20,553 nucleotides of DNA, taken from JAVKLU01 sp031538895 (lineage in GTDB: Bacteria; Pseudomonadota; Gammaproteobacteria; Burkholderiales; Burkholderiaceae). The stretch's first letter is position 1; each line of letters opens with the position of its first letter. The stretch covers positions 1-20,553 of the forward strand of contig JAVKLU010000058.1 of the NCBI GenBank assembly GCA_031538895.1. The letters are read 5' to 3'. The notes below the pieces were generated by a model. It was given only the letters and a program-made list of their open reading frames with translations, was not told where the DNA came from and did no database searches. Of the stretch, positions 1-8,039 are shown piece after piece. A program made the translations under genes and the position numbers.

Positions 1-1515
1 CAATTGGGCCGTTTGGATGAATCAGGGATTGTGTATATCGGTGCCGAAGTTGAAGCGGGCGACGTTTTGGTTGGTAAAGTGACCCCCAAAGGAGATGGTC
101 AGCTGACTCCAGAAGAAAAATTACTCCGTGCCATTTTTGGTGAAAAAGCTTCGGATGTAAAAGACACTTCTTTGCGTGTCCCCTCGGGTATGTCCGGTAC
201 GGTGATTGATATTCAAATTTTTACGCGTGACGGTATTGCGCGTGATAAACGTGCACAGCAAATTATTGATGACGAGTTGCGCCGTTTCCGTATCGATTTA
301 TCCGATCAAATGCGGATTGTTGAAACCGATACGATGGAGCGGGTGCGGACCATGTTGGTGGACAAAGTCGTTAATGGCGGGCCAAAGCGTTTAGCGCGTG
401 GTGAAAAAGTGACCGAGGCCTACTTAAGCGATTTGGACCCGCATCATTGGTTTGATATTCGCGTTCAAGACGAAACTTTGGCAACGCAAATCGAAGTCAT
501 CAAAGACAGTTTGGCGCAAAAACGTCAAGATTTTGATTTGGCCTTTGAAGAAAAGCGTAAAAAATTGACGCAAGGCGATGAGTTATCGCCAGGTGTGCAA
601 AAAATGGTTAAGGTATACATCGCGGTCAAACGTCGCCTGCAATCAGGTGACAAAATGGCGGGGCGCCATGGTAATAAAGGGGTGGTCTCGCGTATTGTGC
701 CGGTCGAAGACATGCCTTACATGGCCGATGGTTCGCCAGTGGATATTGTGCTGAACCCCTTAGGTGTCCCTTCTCGGATGAACGTGGGCCAGATTTTGGA
801 AACCCATTTAGGTTGGGCGGCAAAAGGCTTGGGTCAGCGAATTGGCGACATGATGCAAGCTAAAGCCAAAGCGGCAGAAGTGCGCACTTTCTTAAAAGAT
901 ATTTATAACTCCTCAGGTCGGCAAGAGGGTTTAGATAAGTTGAAAGATAAGGAAGTCTTAGAGCTGGCGCAAAATTTGCGTGCCGGAGTGCCTTTTGCAA
1001 CGCCAGTTTTTGATGGTGCGGATGAGGCTGAAATTAGTGCAATGTTGAACTTGGCCTATCCCAAAGAAGTGGCAGATGGCCTGGGTTTAACGGCGTCTAA
1101 AAATCAGGTGACTTTGTATGATGGCCGTACGGGAGATGCGTTTGAACGCCCTGTTACCGTTGGTTACATGCACGTCCTGAAACTGCATCATTTGGTTGAT
1201 GACAAAATGCATGCGCGCTCAACCGGCCCCTATTCATTAGTGACACAACAACCCCTGGGCGGTAAGGCGCAGTTTGGTGGACAGCGTTTTGGTGAGATGG
1301 AGGTTTGGGCGCTAGAGGCTTATGGCGCATCGTATATCTTGCAAGAAATGTTGACGGTGAAGTCCGATGATGTGAATGGCCGAACCAAGGTCTATGAAAA
1401 CATTGTGAATGGCGAGCACGCGATTGAGCCAGGAATGCCCGAATCGTTTAACGTGCTGGTCAAAGAGGTGCGTTCATTAGCCTTGAACATGGAGTTGGAG
1501 CGCAGTAAAACTTAA
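1..1515 (+). CDS. rpoB: RNA polymerase beta subunit, C-terminal part (5' end outside window)
   Basis: This is the catalytic beta subunit of DNA-dependent RNA polymerase. Only the last 504 codons are present and the frame is open from base 1. It begins about 848 residues into the E. coli numbering, estimated by aligning the GDKMAGRHGNKGV motif. That motif (codons near 646-684) carries the two lysines equivalent to E. coli K1065 and K1073, which line the active site. Downstream are the DMPYMADGTPVDIVLNPLGVP-type segment, here DMPYMADGSPVDIVLNPLG, and the C-terminal clamp-anchoring region with GGKAQFGGQRFGEMEVWALE. The gene stops with TAA at 1513-1515, and rpoC follows after 141 nt on the same strand, the usual rpoBC operon order. 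No disruption is seen. Identification is certain from motif conservation. Confidence 0.98.
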   Translation, partial: QLGRLDESGIVYIGAEVEAGDVLVGKVTPKGDGQLTPEEKLLRAIFGEKASDVKDTSLRVPSGMSGTVIDIQIFTRDGIARDKRAQQIIDDELRRFRIDLSDQMRIVETDTMERVRTMLVDKVVNGGPKRLARGEKVTEAYLSDLDPHHWFDIRVQDETLATQIEVIKDSLAQKRQDFDLAFEEKRKKLTQGDELSPGVQKMVKVYIAVKRRLQSGDKMAGRHGNKGVVSRIVPVEDMPYMADGSPVDIVLNPLGVPSRMNVGQILETHLGWAAKGLGQRIGDMMQAKAKAAEVRTFLKDIYNSSGRQEGLDKLKDKEVLELAQNLRAGVPFATPVFDGADEAEISAMLNLAYPKEVADGLGLTASKNQVTLYDGRTGDAFERPVTVGYMHVLKLHHLVDDKMHARSTGPYSLVTQQPLGGKAQFGGQRFGEMEVWALEAYGASYILQEMLTVKSDDVNGRTKVYENIVNGEHAIEPGMPESFNVLVKEVRSLALNMELERSKT

Positions 1516-1524
1516 TTCGTGCGA

Positions 1525-1591
1525 GTGTGCTCTGCAAAGATTTTTATGGATGCGGAGCATACTGATTTGCACTAAGTGTTTGCACCAAATC
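1525..1591 (+). promoter_or_regulatory. Two adjacent stem-loops in the rpoB-rpoC spacer
   Basis: The first hairpin pairs 1525-1536 with 1551-1562: 12 consecutive pairs including two G-U, with a 14-nt loop. The second pairs GATTTG (1564-1569) with CAAATC (1586-1591), and its loop contains a small CAC-TAA-GTG hairpin. No T-run follows either, so they do not look like terminators. Plausible roles are mRNA processing or stability control between the two subunit genes; the role is inference. Confidence 0.5.
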
Positions 1592-1656
1592 TTGCGCCGA
1601 TGCGAATGTTGTCACGTGATATTGACTAATTTATTCAGAATTTCTGAGGAATCAAA

Positions 1657-4600
1657 ATGAAAGCTCTACTAGACCTATTCAAACAAACCCAACCCACAGA
1701 AGAATTTGATGCTATTCGGGTGGGTCTTGCTTCTCCGGACAAAGTTCGTTCGTGGTCTTATGGCGAAGTTAAAAAACCTGAAACGATTAATTACCGCACG
1801 CTCAAACCCGAACGTGAAGGTTTGTTTTGCGCCAAAATTTTTGGCCCTATTGCCGATTACGAATGTTTGTGCGGTAAGTACAAACGCTTGAAGCATCGCG
1901 GTGTGATTTGTGAACGTTGCGGCGTTGAAGTGACCTTGAAAAAAGTCCGACGCGAGCGTATGGGCCATATCGAATTGGCGTCGCCGGTTTCGCATATTTG
2001 GTTTTTAAAATCATTGCCCTCACGTTTGGGGATGGTGCTCGATATGCCATTACGTGATGTTGAGCGCGTCTTGTATTTTGAAGCATACGTAGTGATTGAT
2101 CCAGGTATGACGCCGTTAAAGCGCGGTCAAATCATGTCAGAGGACGATTTTCAATCCAAATTGGATGAGCATGGCGATGGTTTTGCTGTCGGCATGGGGG
2201 CAGAAGGGATACGCACTTTTTTAGGCACAATTAATTTGGATGCTGAAATTGAAAAATTGCGCGAAGAATTAAAAGCCACCAAGTCAGAAGCCAAAATCAA
2301 AAAACTGGCAAAGCGCTTAAAAGTGTTAGATGCCTTTTCGCGTTCAGGGATTAAACCTGATTGGATGGTTATGGACGTGTTGCCAGTCTTGCCGCCAGAG
2401 TTGCGGCCTTTGGTGCCGCTGGATGGTGGGCGTTTTGCGACTTCAGATTTGAATGACTTGTATCGTCGCGTGATCAACCGTAACAATCGTTTACGGCGTT
2501 TGCTGGAATTACGCGCGCCAGACATTATTACGCGTAATGAAAAACGGATGTTGCAAGAAGCGGTAGATTCTTTATTGGATAACGGCCGTCGCGGTAAAGT
2601 GATGGTTGGTGCGAATAAGCGCCCACTTAAATCATTGGCTGAAATGATCAAAGGTAAAGGCGGTCGTTTCCGTCAAAATCTTTTGGGCAAACGAGTCGAT
2701 TATTCCGGTCGTTCGGTGATCGTGGTGGGCCCACAATTGAAGTTACATCAATGTGGACTGCCGAAAAAAATGGCTTTGGAGTTGTTCAAACCGTTTATTT
2801 ACAGCAAGCTCGAATTGCAAGGTTTAGCGCCAACGATTAAAGCCGCGAAAAAATTAGTCGATCAAGAGATTCCCGAAGTGTGGGATATTTTGGAAGAGGT
2901 GATTCGCGAGCATCCCGTGTTATTGAATCGTGCGCCAACTTTACATCGCTTGGGGATTCAAGCGTTTGAACCGATTCTGATTGAAGGTAAAGCGATTCAG
3001 TTGCATCCTTTGGTTTGTGCGGCGTTTAATGCCGATTTTGATGGCGATCAAATGGCGGTCCACGTCCCTTTGTCCCTAGAAGCGCAAATGGAAGCGCGGA
3101 CCTTGATGTTGGCGTCGAATAACATTTTGTTTCCATCTAGCGGCGATCCATCGATCGTGCCTTCGCAAGATATCGTGTTAGGTTTGTATTACGCGACTCG
3201 TGAGCGGGTGAATGGAAAAGGCGAAGGCATGTTCTTCGCCAATTTAGATGAAGTACAGCGCGCTTACGATGCGAAACAAGTTGAGCTGACGTCGCGCATT
3301 ACGGTGCGTTTGGACGAGGTGGTGAAATCACCGCAAGGCGAATGGGAAACCGTGACCAATCGTTATCAAACAACTGTGGGACGAGCGATGTTGTCGGCCA
3401 TTTTGCCACCAGGTTTACCATTTTCAAACCTAGAGCGGCCGCTTAAAAAGAAAGAAATTTCACGTTTAATCAATACGTCTTTTCGCCGTTGCGGATTGCG
3501 TGAGACGGTGATTTTTGCAGACAAACTGATGCAGTCAGGTTTTTCTTTGGCGACGCGTGCGGGGATTTCAATTTGTGTGGATGACATGTTAGTGCCGCCA
3601 CAAAAACAAGAAGTCATTAGCCGTGCAGAAAAGGAAGTGAAAGAAATTGAAAAACAATACGGCTCTGGTTTGGTGACTCAAGGCGAGCGCTATAACAAAG
3701 TGGTGGATATTTGGGGTAAGGCCAGTGATGGCGTTGGTAAGGCCATGATGGATCAATTGAAAGTGGAGGAGACAATAGATCGCTTTGGTAAAAAAGTGAC
3801 TCAAGAATCATTCAATTCGATTTATATGATGGCGGATTCGGGGGCGCGTGGATCGGCTGCGCAGATTCGTCAGCTGGCGGGAATGCGCGGTTTGATGGCC
3901 AAGCCAGATGGTTCGATTATCGAAACGCCGATTACCGCCAATTTCCGCGAAGGTCTAAATGTGTTGCAGTACTTTATTTCGACGCATGGTGCGCGTAAAG
4001 GTCTGGCAGATACGGCGTTAAAAACCGCGAATTCTGGTTACCTGACACGTCGTTTGGTTGACGTGACGCAGGACTTGGTCATTATCGAAGACGATTGCGG
4101 TACTGAACTGGGCTTTAGCGTGAAAGCTTTGGTCGAGGGTGGTGAGGTGATTGAGTCCTTGCGCGATCGAGTTTTAGGACGGGTGTTGTCCGCTGATGTG
4201 ATTGATCCGCAAACACAAGAAACTTTGTATCCCACTGGCGCCTTGTTAGACGAAGACATGGTCGACAATATCGAGGCTTTGGGTGTTGATGAAGTACAAG
4301 TGCGCAATCCAATTACGTGCGAAACGCGTTATGGCCTGTGCGCTAAATGTTATGGTCGTGATTTGGGGCGTGGCGGTTTAGTTAATGCGGGTGAGGCCGT
4401 TGGTGTGATCGCCGCGCAGTCGATTGGCGAACCTGGGACACAGTTGACGATGCGGACTTTCCATATCGGGGGGGCGGCATCACGTGCCGCAATTATTTCA
4501 ATGGTGGAAGCCAAATCTAACGGTTCGGTGCGTTATTCCTCTTCATTGCGGGTGTTGAAAAACGGTCGCGGCGAAGCCGTCGTGGTGTCGCGTGCGGGTG

Positions 4601-5847
4601 AATTGGTGATTGCCGATGATCTGGGGCGTGAGCGCGAACGTCATAAATTGCCCTATGGTGCGATGTTGGCAGTGAAAGAAGGCGATGCGATTAAAGCCGG
4701 TAAAGTGTTAGCTAACTGGGATCCCTTAACCCGTCCAATCATCAGTGAATATTCCGGCGAAATTAAATTTGAAAACGTTCAAGAAGGTGTAACCGTTGCG
4801 CATCAAATTGATGATGTGACGGGGATCTCAACCTTGGTGGTCGTTGATAGCGCCGCGCGCGGTAACGTTAAAAATCCCGCCCGTCCTCAGGTCAAACTGT
4901 TGGATAAAAAAGGTAATGAAATTACCGTGGTCGGTACGGATCATCCGGTTACGATTAACTTGCAAGTGGGCGCCTTAATTATGGTGCGTGACGGTCAACA
5001 AATCACTGGCGGTGAAGTCTTGGCGCGGATTCCAATTGAATCGCAAAAAACACGGGATATTACGGGCGGTCTGCCACGAGTTGCAGAGTTGTTTGAAGCG
5101 CGTGCGCCCAAAGACGCGGGTATTTTGGCCGAAGTGACCGGTACGGTTTCTTTTGGTAAGGCGACTAAGGGCAAAGTGCGCTTGGAAATTACCGAAGCTG
5201 ATGGGACCAAGCATGAATTCTTGATTCCTAAAGACAAACAAGTTTTGGTACATGACAGCCAAATCGTCAATCGTGGCGAGATGATTGTTGATGGGCCTTC
5301 TGACCCGCAAGACATTTTGAAATTGTTGGGCATCGAAACCTTGATGCGTTACATCGTTGATGAAGTTCAAGACGTATACCGCTTGCAAGGGGTGAAGATT
5401 AATGACAAACATATTGAAGTGATCGTGCGTCAAATGTTACGTCGCGTCGTGATTACTGATTCGGGCGATACAACCTTTATCCCTGGTGAGCAAGTTGAGC
5501 GTTCGGAAATTCTGGATGAAAATGACCGCATGATTGCCGCAGGTAAAGAACCGGCGCGTTACGATAACGTTCTGCTTGGGATTACCAAAGCCTCTTTGTC
5601 AACCGATTCGTTTATTTCTGCGGCCTCGTTCCAAGAGACCACGCGCGTTCTGACCGAAGCTGCGGTGATGGGTAAACGAGATGGTTTGCGCGGCTTGAAA
5701 GAAAATGTGATTGTGGGGCGTTTGATTCCGGCGGGAACGGGTCAGGCCTACCACCGCGCTCGTGCACAGCGCGAAATTTGGGATGCAGAAGATCGTCGTT
5801 CAATTTTACAAAGTGAACGCGAAGCTGAAGAAGCCCAATCAGAGTAG
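1657..5847 (+). CDS. rpoC: RNA polymerase beta' subunit
   Basis: This is the beta' subunit of RNA polymerase and carries the catalytic magnesium site. It is complete at 1396 aa, the usual length for proteobacteria without large insertions. The N-terminal zinc site has C70, C72, C85 and C88. The invariant NADFDGDQM motif lies at residues 458-466, giving D460, D462 and D464, the same numbers as in E. coli. The second zinc site is C814, C888, C895 and C898. Bridge-helix and trigger-loop regions follow (GARGSAAQIRQLAGMRG, then QSIGEPGTQLTMRTFH). The ATG at 1657 has GAGGA at 1646-1650 with good spacing, which supports this start. It is co-transcribed with rpoB by position. It ends with TAG, and a likely terminator lies 34 nt downstream. 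The gene shows no anomalies. Confidence 0.99.
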   Translation: MKALLDLFKQTQPTEEFDAIRVGLASPDKVRSWSYGEVKKPETINYRTLKPEREGLFCAKIFGPIADYECLCGKYKRLKHRGVICERCGVEVTLKKVRRERMGHIELASPVSHIWFLKSLPSRLGMVLDMPLRDVERVLYFEAYVVIDPGMTPLKRGQIMSEDDFQSKLDEHGDGFAVGMGAEGIRTFLGTINLDAEIEKLREELKATKSEAKIKKLAKRLKVLDAFSRSGIKPDWMVMDVLPVLPPELRPLVPLDGGRFATSDLNDLYRRVINRNNRLRRLLELRAPDIITRNEKRMLQEAVDSLLDNGRRGKVMVGANKRPLKSLAEMIKGKGGRFRQNLLGKRVDYSGRSVIVVGPQLKLHQCGLPKKMALELFKPFIYSKLELQGLAPTIKAAKKLVDQEIPEVWDILEEVIREHPVLLNRAPTLHRLGIQAFEPILIEGKAIQLHPLVCAAFNADFDGDQMAVHVPLSLEAQMEARTLMLASNNILFPSSGDPSIVPSQDIVLGLYYATRERVNGKGEGMFFANLDEVQRAYDAKQVELTSRITVRLDEVVKSPQGEWETVTNRYQTTVGRAMLSAILPPGLPFSNLERPLKKKEISRLINTSFRRCGLRETVIFADKLMQSGFSLATRAGISICVDDMLVPPQKQEVISRAEKEVKEIEKQYGSGLVTQGERYNKVVDIWGKASDGVGKAMMDQLKVEETIDRFGKKVTQESFNSIYMMADSGARGSAAQIRQLAGMRGLMAKPDGSIIETPITANFREGLNVLQYFISTHGARKGLADTALKTANSGYLTRRLVDVTQDLVIIEDDCGTELGFSVKALVEGGEVIESLRDRVLGRVLSADVIDPQTQETLYPTGALLDEDMVDNIEALGVDEVQVRNPITCETRYGLCAKCYGRDLGRGGLVNAGEAVGVIAAQSIGEPGTQLTMRTFHIGGAASRAAIISMVEAKSNGSVRYSSSLRVLKNGRGEAVVVSRAGELVIADDLGRERERHKLPYGAMLAVKEGDAIKAGKVLANWDPLTRPIISEYSGEIKFENVQEGVTVAHQIDDVTGISTLVVVDSAARGNVKNPARPQVKLLDKKGNEITVVGTDHPVTINLQVGALIMVRDGQQITGGEVLARIPIESQKTRDITGGLPRVAELFEARAPKDAGILAEVTGTVSFGKATKGKVRLEITEADGTKHEFLIPKDKQVLVHDSQIVNRGEMIVDGPSDPQDILKLLGIETLMRYIVDEVQDVYRLQGVKINDKHIEVIVRQMLRRVVITDSGDTTFIPGEQVERSEILDENDRMIAAGKEPARYDNVLLGITKASLSTDSFISAASFQETTRVLTEAAVMGKRDGLRGLKENVIVGRLIPAGTGQAYHRARAQREIWDAEDRRSILQSEREAEEAQSE

Positions 5848-5880
5848 TGTTGATGGCCAGTTAACGAGTGATACTTTAAC

Positions 5881-5922
5881 AACGGGTGTTCGTGGGTGAC
5901 TGCGAATACCTGTTTGTGTTTT
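5881..5922 (+). terminator. Probable intrinsic terminator of the rpoBC operon
   Basis: AACGGGTGTTCG (5881-5892) pairs with CGAATACCTGTT (5903-5914) in a 12-bp stem with two G-U pairs and a 10-nt loop. The T-rich stretch TGTGTTTT follows. It starts 34 nt after the rpoC stop. The T-tract is imperfect, so termination may be partial. Confidence 0.6.
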
Positions 5923-6137
5923 GAGCGAGCGGTGTTTGTCATAAGACTTTGTTTGCAATAAGATTTAGTTTGAATGAAGCCGCTAACTTTGCATATCTGA
6001 TGATAGTGATGACGTTGATGTAAACGTCAAGCCAAAATGTAAAGTCAAAAGGTAAAGTCAGCGAGAGATAAACAAGGCCAGTTTGTAGTTTAAGATTTTG
6101 TGGGTCTCAGTGATTTTTTATTAACATATGCAGAGAT
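5923..6137 (+). other. Intergenic region upstream of the gspC-like gene, with repeats and a palindrome
   Basis: This 215-nt stretch has no convincing ORF. It contains the inverted repeat TGACGTT-gatgta-AACGTCA (6010-6029). Two near-identical 13-bp units follow, AAAATGTAAAGTC (6034-6046) and AAAAGGTAAAGTC (6047-6059). The related string GTAAACGTCA overlaps the palindrome at 6020-6029, so GTAAA-type strings occur three times. The arrangement looks like a regulatory region for the following gene, but I could not fix a promoter with good -35/-10 spacing. Confidence 0.3.
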
Positions 6138-6680
6138 ATGCAGACACGCGCGCCTCAGCGAATCCTTCATCTGGCGTACTACGCGCTTATCGCCTTGACC
6201 TTAGGAGTCTGCTCTTATTGGGTTGTGGTGTTGAGCGCGCCGCCACCTTTTCCCGCGCCGCTCGCACCAGTGGAAGTCGCAGTGGATACGCGGACTGTGC
6301 TGAACTGGTCTCTATTTGGCGATCCCGTTCTTTCTTCGGCGCCTAAAATTGAACTGATTGGGATTATTTTTTCAGCCAAAAATGCCGCCGCATCACGCGT
6401 GGCCTTAATCGTCGGAGCGGATAAAAAAGTATTGGCCCAAGGCGCCAAAATCAGTGCCGGTTATGTGGTGCACGCCATCAAAAAAGATTCGGTCATCATC
6501 CGTTTTCAAGATCAAGAACAGGTGCTGACTTTGCCGGTAAGAAATAATCCCGCGACGACATCGGGGGACTCGACGAGCAAAGTCAACGCGCAAAATATGA
6601 ATGCCAATGCCGTTTCATCTAACGTCCCAGCGTCAGCGGGGTCAGGTTTGGGTACGGCGCCAAATCAGAACAATCGCTAA
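6138..6680 (+). CDS. Type II secretion system GspC-like protein
   Basis: The 180-aa product is laid out like GspC, the inner-membrane clamp protein that links the T2SS platform to the outer-membrane secretin GspD. A short cytoplasmic N-terminus is followed by one membrane segment (about residues 12-33) and a proline-rich linker. The homology-region domain (about 55-134) begins with WSLFGDP, continues with IELIGIIFSA and ends with a VLTLPV strand, typical of the T2SSC family. The tail (135-180) is rich in Ser, Asn, Gly and Thr, and no PDZ domain is present. The ATG at 6138 has only a weak GAGA upstream; an ATG at 6128 is in another frame. No other secretion genes are in the window, so it is an orphan here. 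Short GspC forms without a PDZ domain are known, so the call is likely but the gspC symbol is not certain. Confidence 0.75.
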   Translation: MQTRAPQRILHLAYYALIALTLGVCSYWVVVLSAPPPFPAPLAPVEVAVDTRTVLNWSLFGDPVLSSAPKIELIGIIFSAKNAAASRVALIVGADKKVLAQGAKISAGYVVHAIKKDSVIIRFQDQEQVLTLPVRNNPATTSGDSTSKVNAQNMNANAVSSNVPASAGSGLGTAPNQNNR

Positions 6681-6684
6681 TGAG

Positions 6685-6699
6685 ACGCCAGTCTGGCGT
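6685..6699 (+). other. Small hairpin after the gspC-like gene
   Basis: ACGCCA-gtc-TGGCGT forms a 6-bp GC-rich stem starting 4 nt after the gspC-like stop codon. No T-run follows, so at best it is a 3'-end stability element or a weak terminator. Confidence 0.3.
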
Positions 6700-6753
6700 G
6701 GCGAAAATGACAGTTAGCTTTGCGCGTGGAAAATCAAATTTTTCGAGATGAAT

Positions 6754-6786
6754 CAAAGACAATGCAAAGACAGTACAAAGACAGTA
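6754..6786 (+). repeat. Three tandem 11-bp repeats upstream of the DUF3460 gene
   Basis: CAAAGACAATG, CAAAGACAGTA and CAAAGACAGTA stand head to tail at 6754-6764, 6765-6775 and 6776-6786. The last copy ends 37 nt before the chosen ATG at 6824. The 11-bp period places each copy on about the same helix face, so a protein-binding array is possible. Replication slippage is the plain alternative. Confidence 0.6.
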
Positions 6787-6823
6787 ACACGCATTCCCCT
6801 CCTTTTTATTGAGTACATTGCAA

Positions 6824-7018
6824 ATGAGAACTTCAGGTTACCAATCGGAATTCACACAGTTTTTGACTGAACTAAAAACACAGCATCCGGAGCTGGGTGC
6901 ACAACAACAGCAAGGCCGTCAATTGTTGTGGGGTGAAGTCGTCTTGACTTTAGATGAGTCGGCGCGTTTGCGCGCAGCACGGGTGGCGCAAGCGCCCTAC
7001 GTTTATCAAACCCTGTAA
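6824..7018 (+). CDS. DUF3460 family small protein
   Basis: This 64-aa acidic and hydrophilic protein has the DUF3460 pattern: a YQSEFTQFL opening, a central RQLLWGEV-like RxLLW motif, and an RVAQAPYVYQTL end. Family members from Burkholderiales that I remember have the same YxSE..FL, LW and PYVYQ anchors and sit directly before scpA and panC, as here. The function is unknown. I chose the ATG at 6824; a TTG at 6809 in the same frame would add five residues but matches the family less well, and neither has a clear ribosome binding site. It has no signal peptide or membrane segment, so it is probably cytoplasmic. Confidence 0.8.
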   Translation: MRTSGYQSEFTQFLTELKTQHPELGAQQQQGRQLLWGEVVLTLDESARLRAARVAQAPYVYQTL

Positions 7019-7043
7019 TGACCCCTTGTGATTGATTCGTGTA

Positions 7044-7083
7044 GGGACGCTTTCGGTGGGGGTGGCAGAAATTTTTCTGTCCC
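7044..7083 (+). other. Hairpins between the DUF3460 gene and scpA
   Basis: GGCAGAA (7064-7070) pairs with TTCTGTC (7075-7081) around a 4-nt loop. An alternative longer-range pairing joins GGGAC (7044-7048) to GTCCC (7079-7083). The two exclude each other and no T-run follows. This could modulate scpA translation or mRNA stability, but no function is shown. Confidence 0.3.
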
Positions 7084-7135
7084 GCGATGCTTGCTGTTCG
7101 CTTAATTGCCAATTGACCGCCTATGTCAAACGCAG

Positions 7136-7996
7136 ATGCCCACCTTATTTGATAGCGATAAAGACTTCGCGATTGCCGACGCGCGTCCCAGCATCTTTTC
7201 TGGTGAAGTGGTTGATGGCGTGGCTTTGGCGCACTTGTATGGCGAGCCTTTATTTAATTTACCCAACGACTTATATATTCCTCCTGATGCCTTGGAGGTT
7301 TTTTTGGAAACCTTCGCCGGACCTTTGGATTTATTGTTGTATTTAATTCGGAAGCAGAATTTTAATATTTTAGATATTCCGATGGCGCAGGTGACTGCGC
7401 AGTATTTGCAGTATGTGGAACAAATTCGCGTTCATAACCTAGAACTTGCGGGCGAGTATTTATTGATGGCGGCCTTGTTGATTGAAATTAAGGCGCGCAT
7501 GTTGTTGCCTGTTCCGCCTTCGATTGAAAATGAAGATTCTGGCGACCCGCGTGCAGACTTGGTAAAACGTTTATTGGTATACGAGCAAGTGAAATTGGCC
7601 GCGCAGCAATTGGCGCTGTTGCCGCAAAATGGTTATGATTTTTTAGCCAGTCACGCGCATCATGATCATTCAACAATAACAGTATTGCCAGAAGTTGCCG
7701 CGATTGATTTGTGGCAAGTGTGGCAATCCTTGGTGCAAAAAATTCATCTCAATAGCCATCACCAAGTACGACGCGATCCCTTGTCGGTGCGCGACTACAT
7801 GGCGCGAATACTGCGCCGTTTAAAACCCGGCGTGCCAGTAGAGTTTTTAAATTTATTTGAGGAGAAGTTCTCGATTGGCGAGCTGGTGGTCAGTTTTATT
7901 GCGATGCTGGAGCTGGTGCGTGAGCATTTGATCGTGATAGATCAGTCGGGCGATTACCAGGCAATTTATGTTCGGCTATCGTTTACGCCACAATAA
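7136..7996 (+). CDS. scpA: Segregation and condensation protein A
   Basis: ScpA is the kleisin that bridges the SMC head domains together with ScpB in bacterial condensin and helps fold and segregate the chromosome. The product is about 286 aa. The kleisin N-terminal motif reads VFLETFAGPLDLLLYLIRKQ (about residues 55-74), followed by NILDIPMAQVTAQYL. Next comes the helix with LAGEYLLMAALLIEIKARMLLP, and the C-terminal winged-helix part contains FLNLFEEKFSIGELVVSFIAMLEL. The ATG at 7136 begins MPTLFDSDKD; a TTG at 7106 could add ten residues. I prefer the ATG because Burkholderiales ScpA proteins have a short variable leader before the VVDG..LARLYGEPLF-like stretch, which here starts near residue 25. 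panC follows after 43 nt. No scpB or smc is in the window. Confidence 0.92.
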   Translation: MPTLFDSDKDFAIADARPSIFSGEVVDGVALAHLYGEPLFNLPNDLYIPPDALEVFLETFAGPLDLLLYLIRKQNFNILDIPMAQVTAQYLQYVEQIRVHNLELAGEYLLMAALLIEIKARMLLPVPPSIENEDSGDPRADLVKRLLVYEQVKLAAQQLALLPQNGYDFLASHAHHDHSTITVLPEVAAIDLWQVWQSLVQKIHLNSHHQVRRDPLSVRDYMARILRRLKPGVPVEFLNLFEEKFSIGELVVSFIAMLELVREHLIVIDQSGDYQAIYVRLSFTPQ

Positions 7997-8039
7997 GTGA
8001 GAATCGTCGTATTGACGAACGCCAATCTTTTTGTTTTTT

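Noticed and set aside
4975..5433. Long antisense frame of 152 codons in rpoC
   Set aside because: It mirrors a conserved coding region and shows no motif or ribosome site. The other antisense frames in rpoB, rpoC and dnaE were discarded for the same reason.
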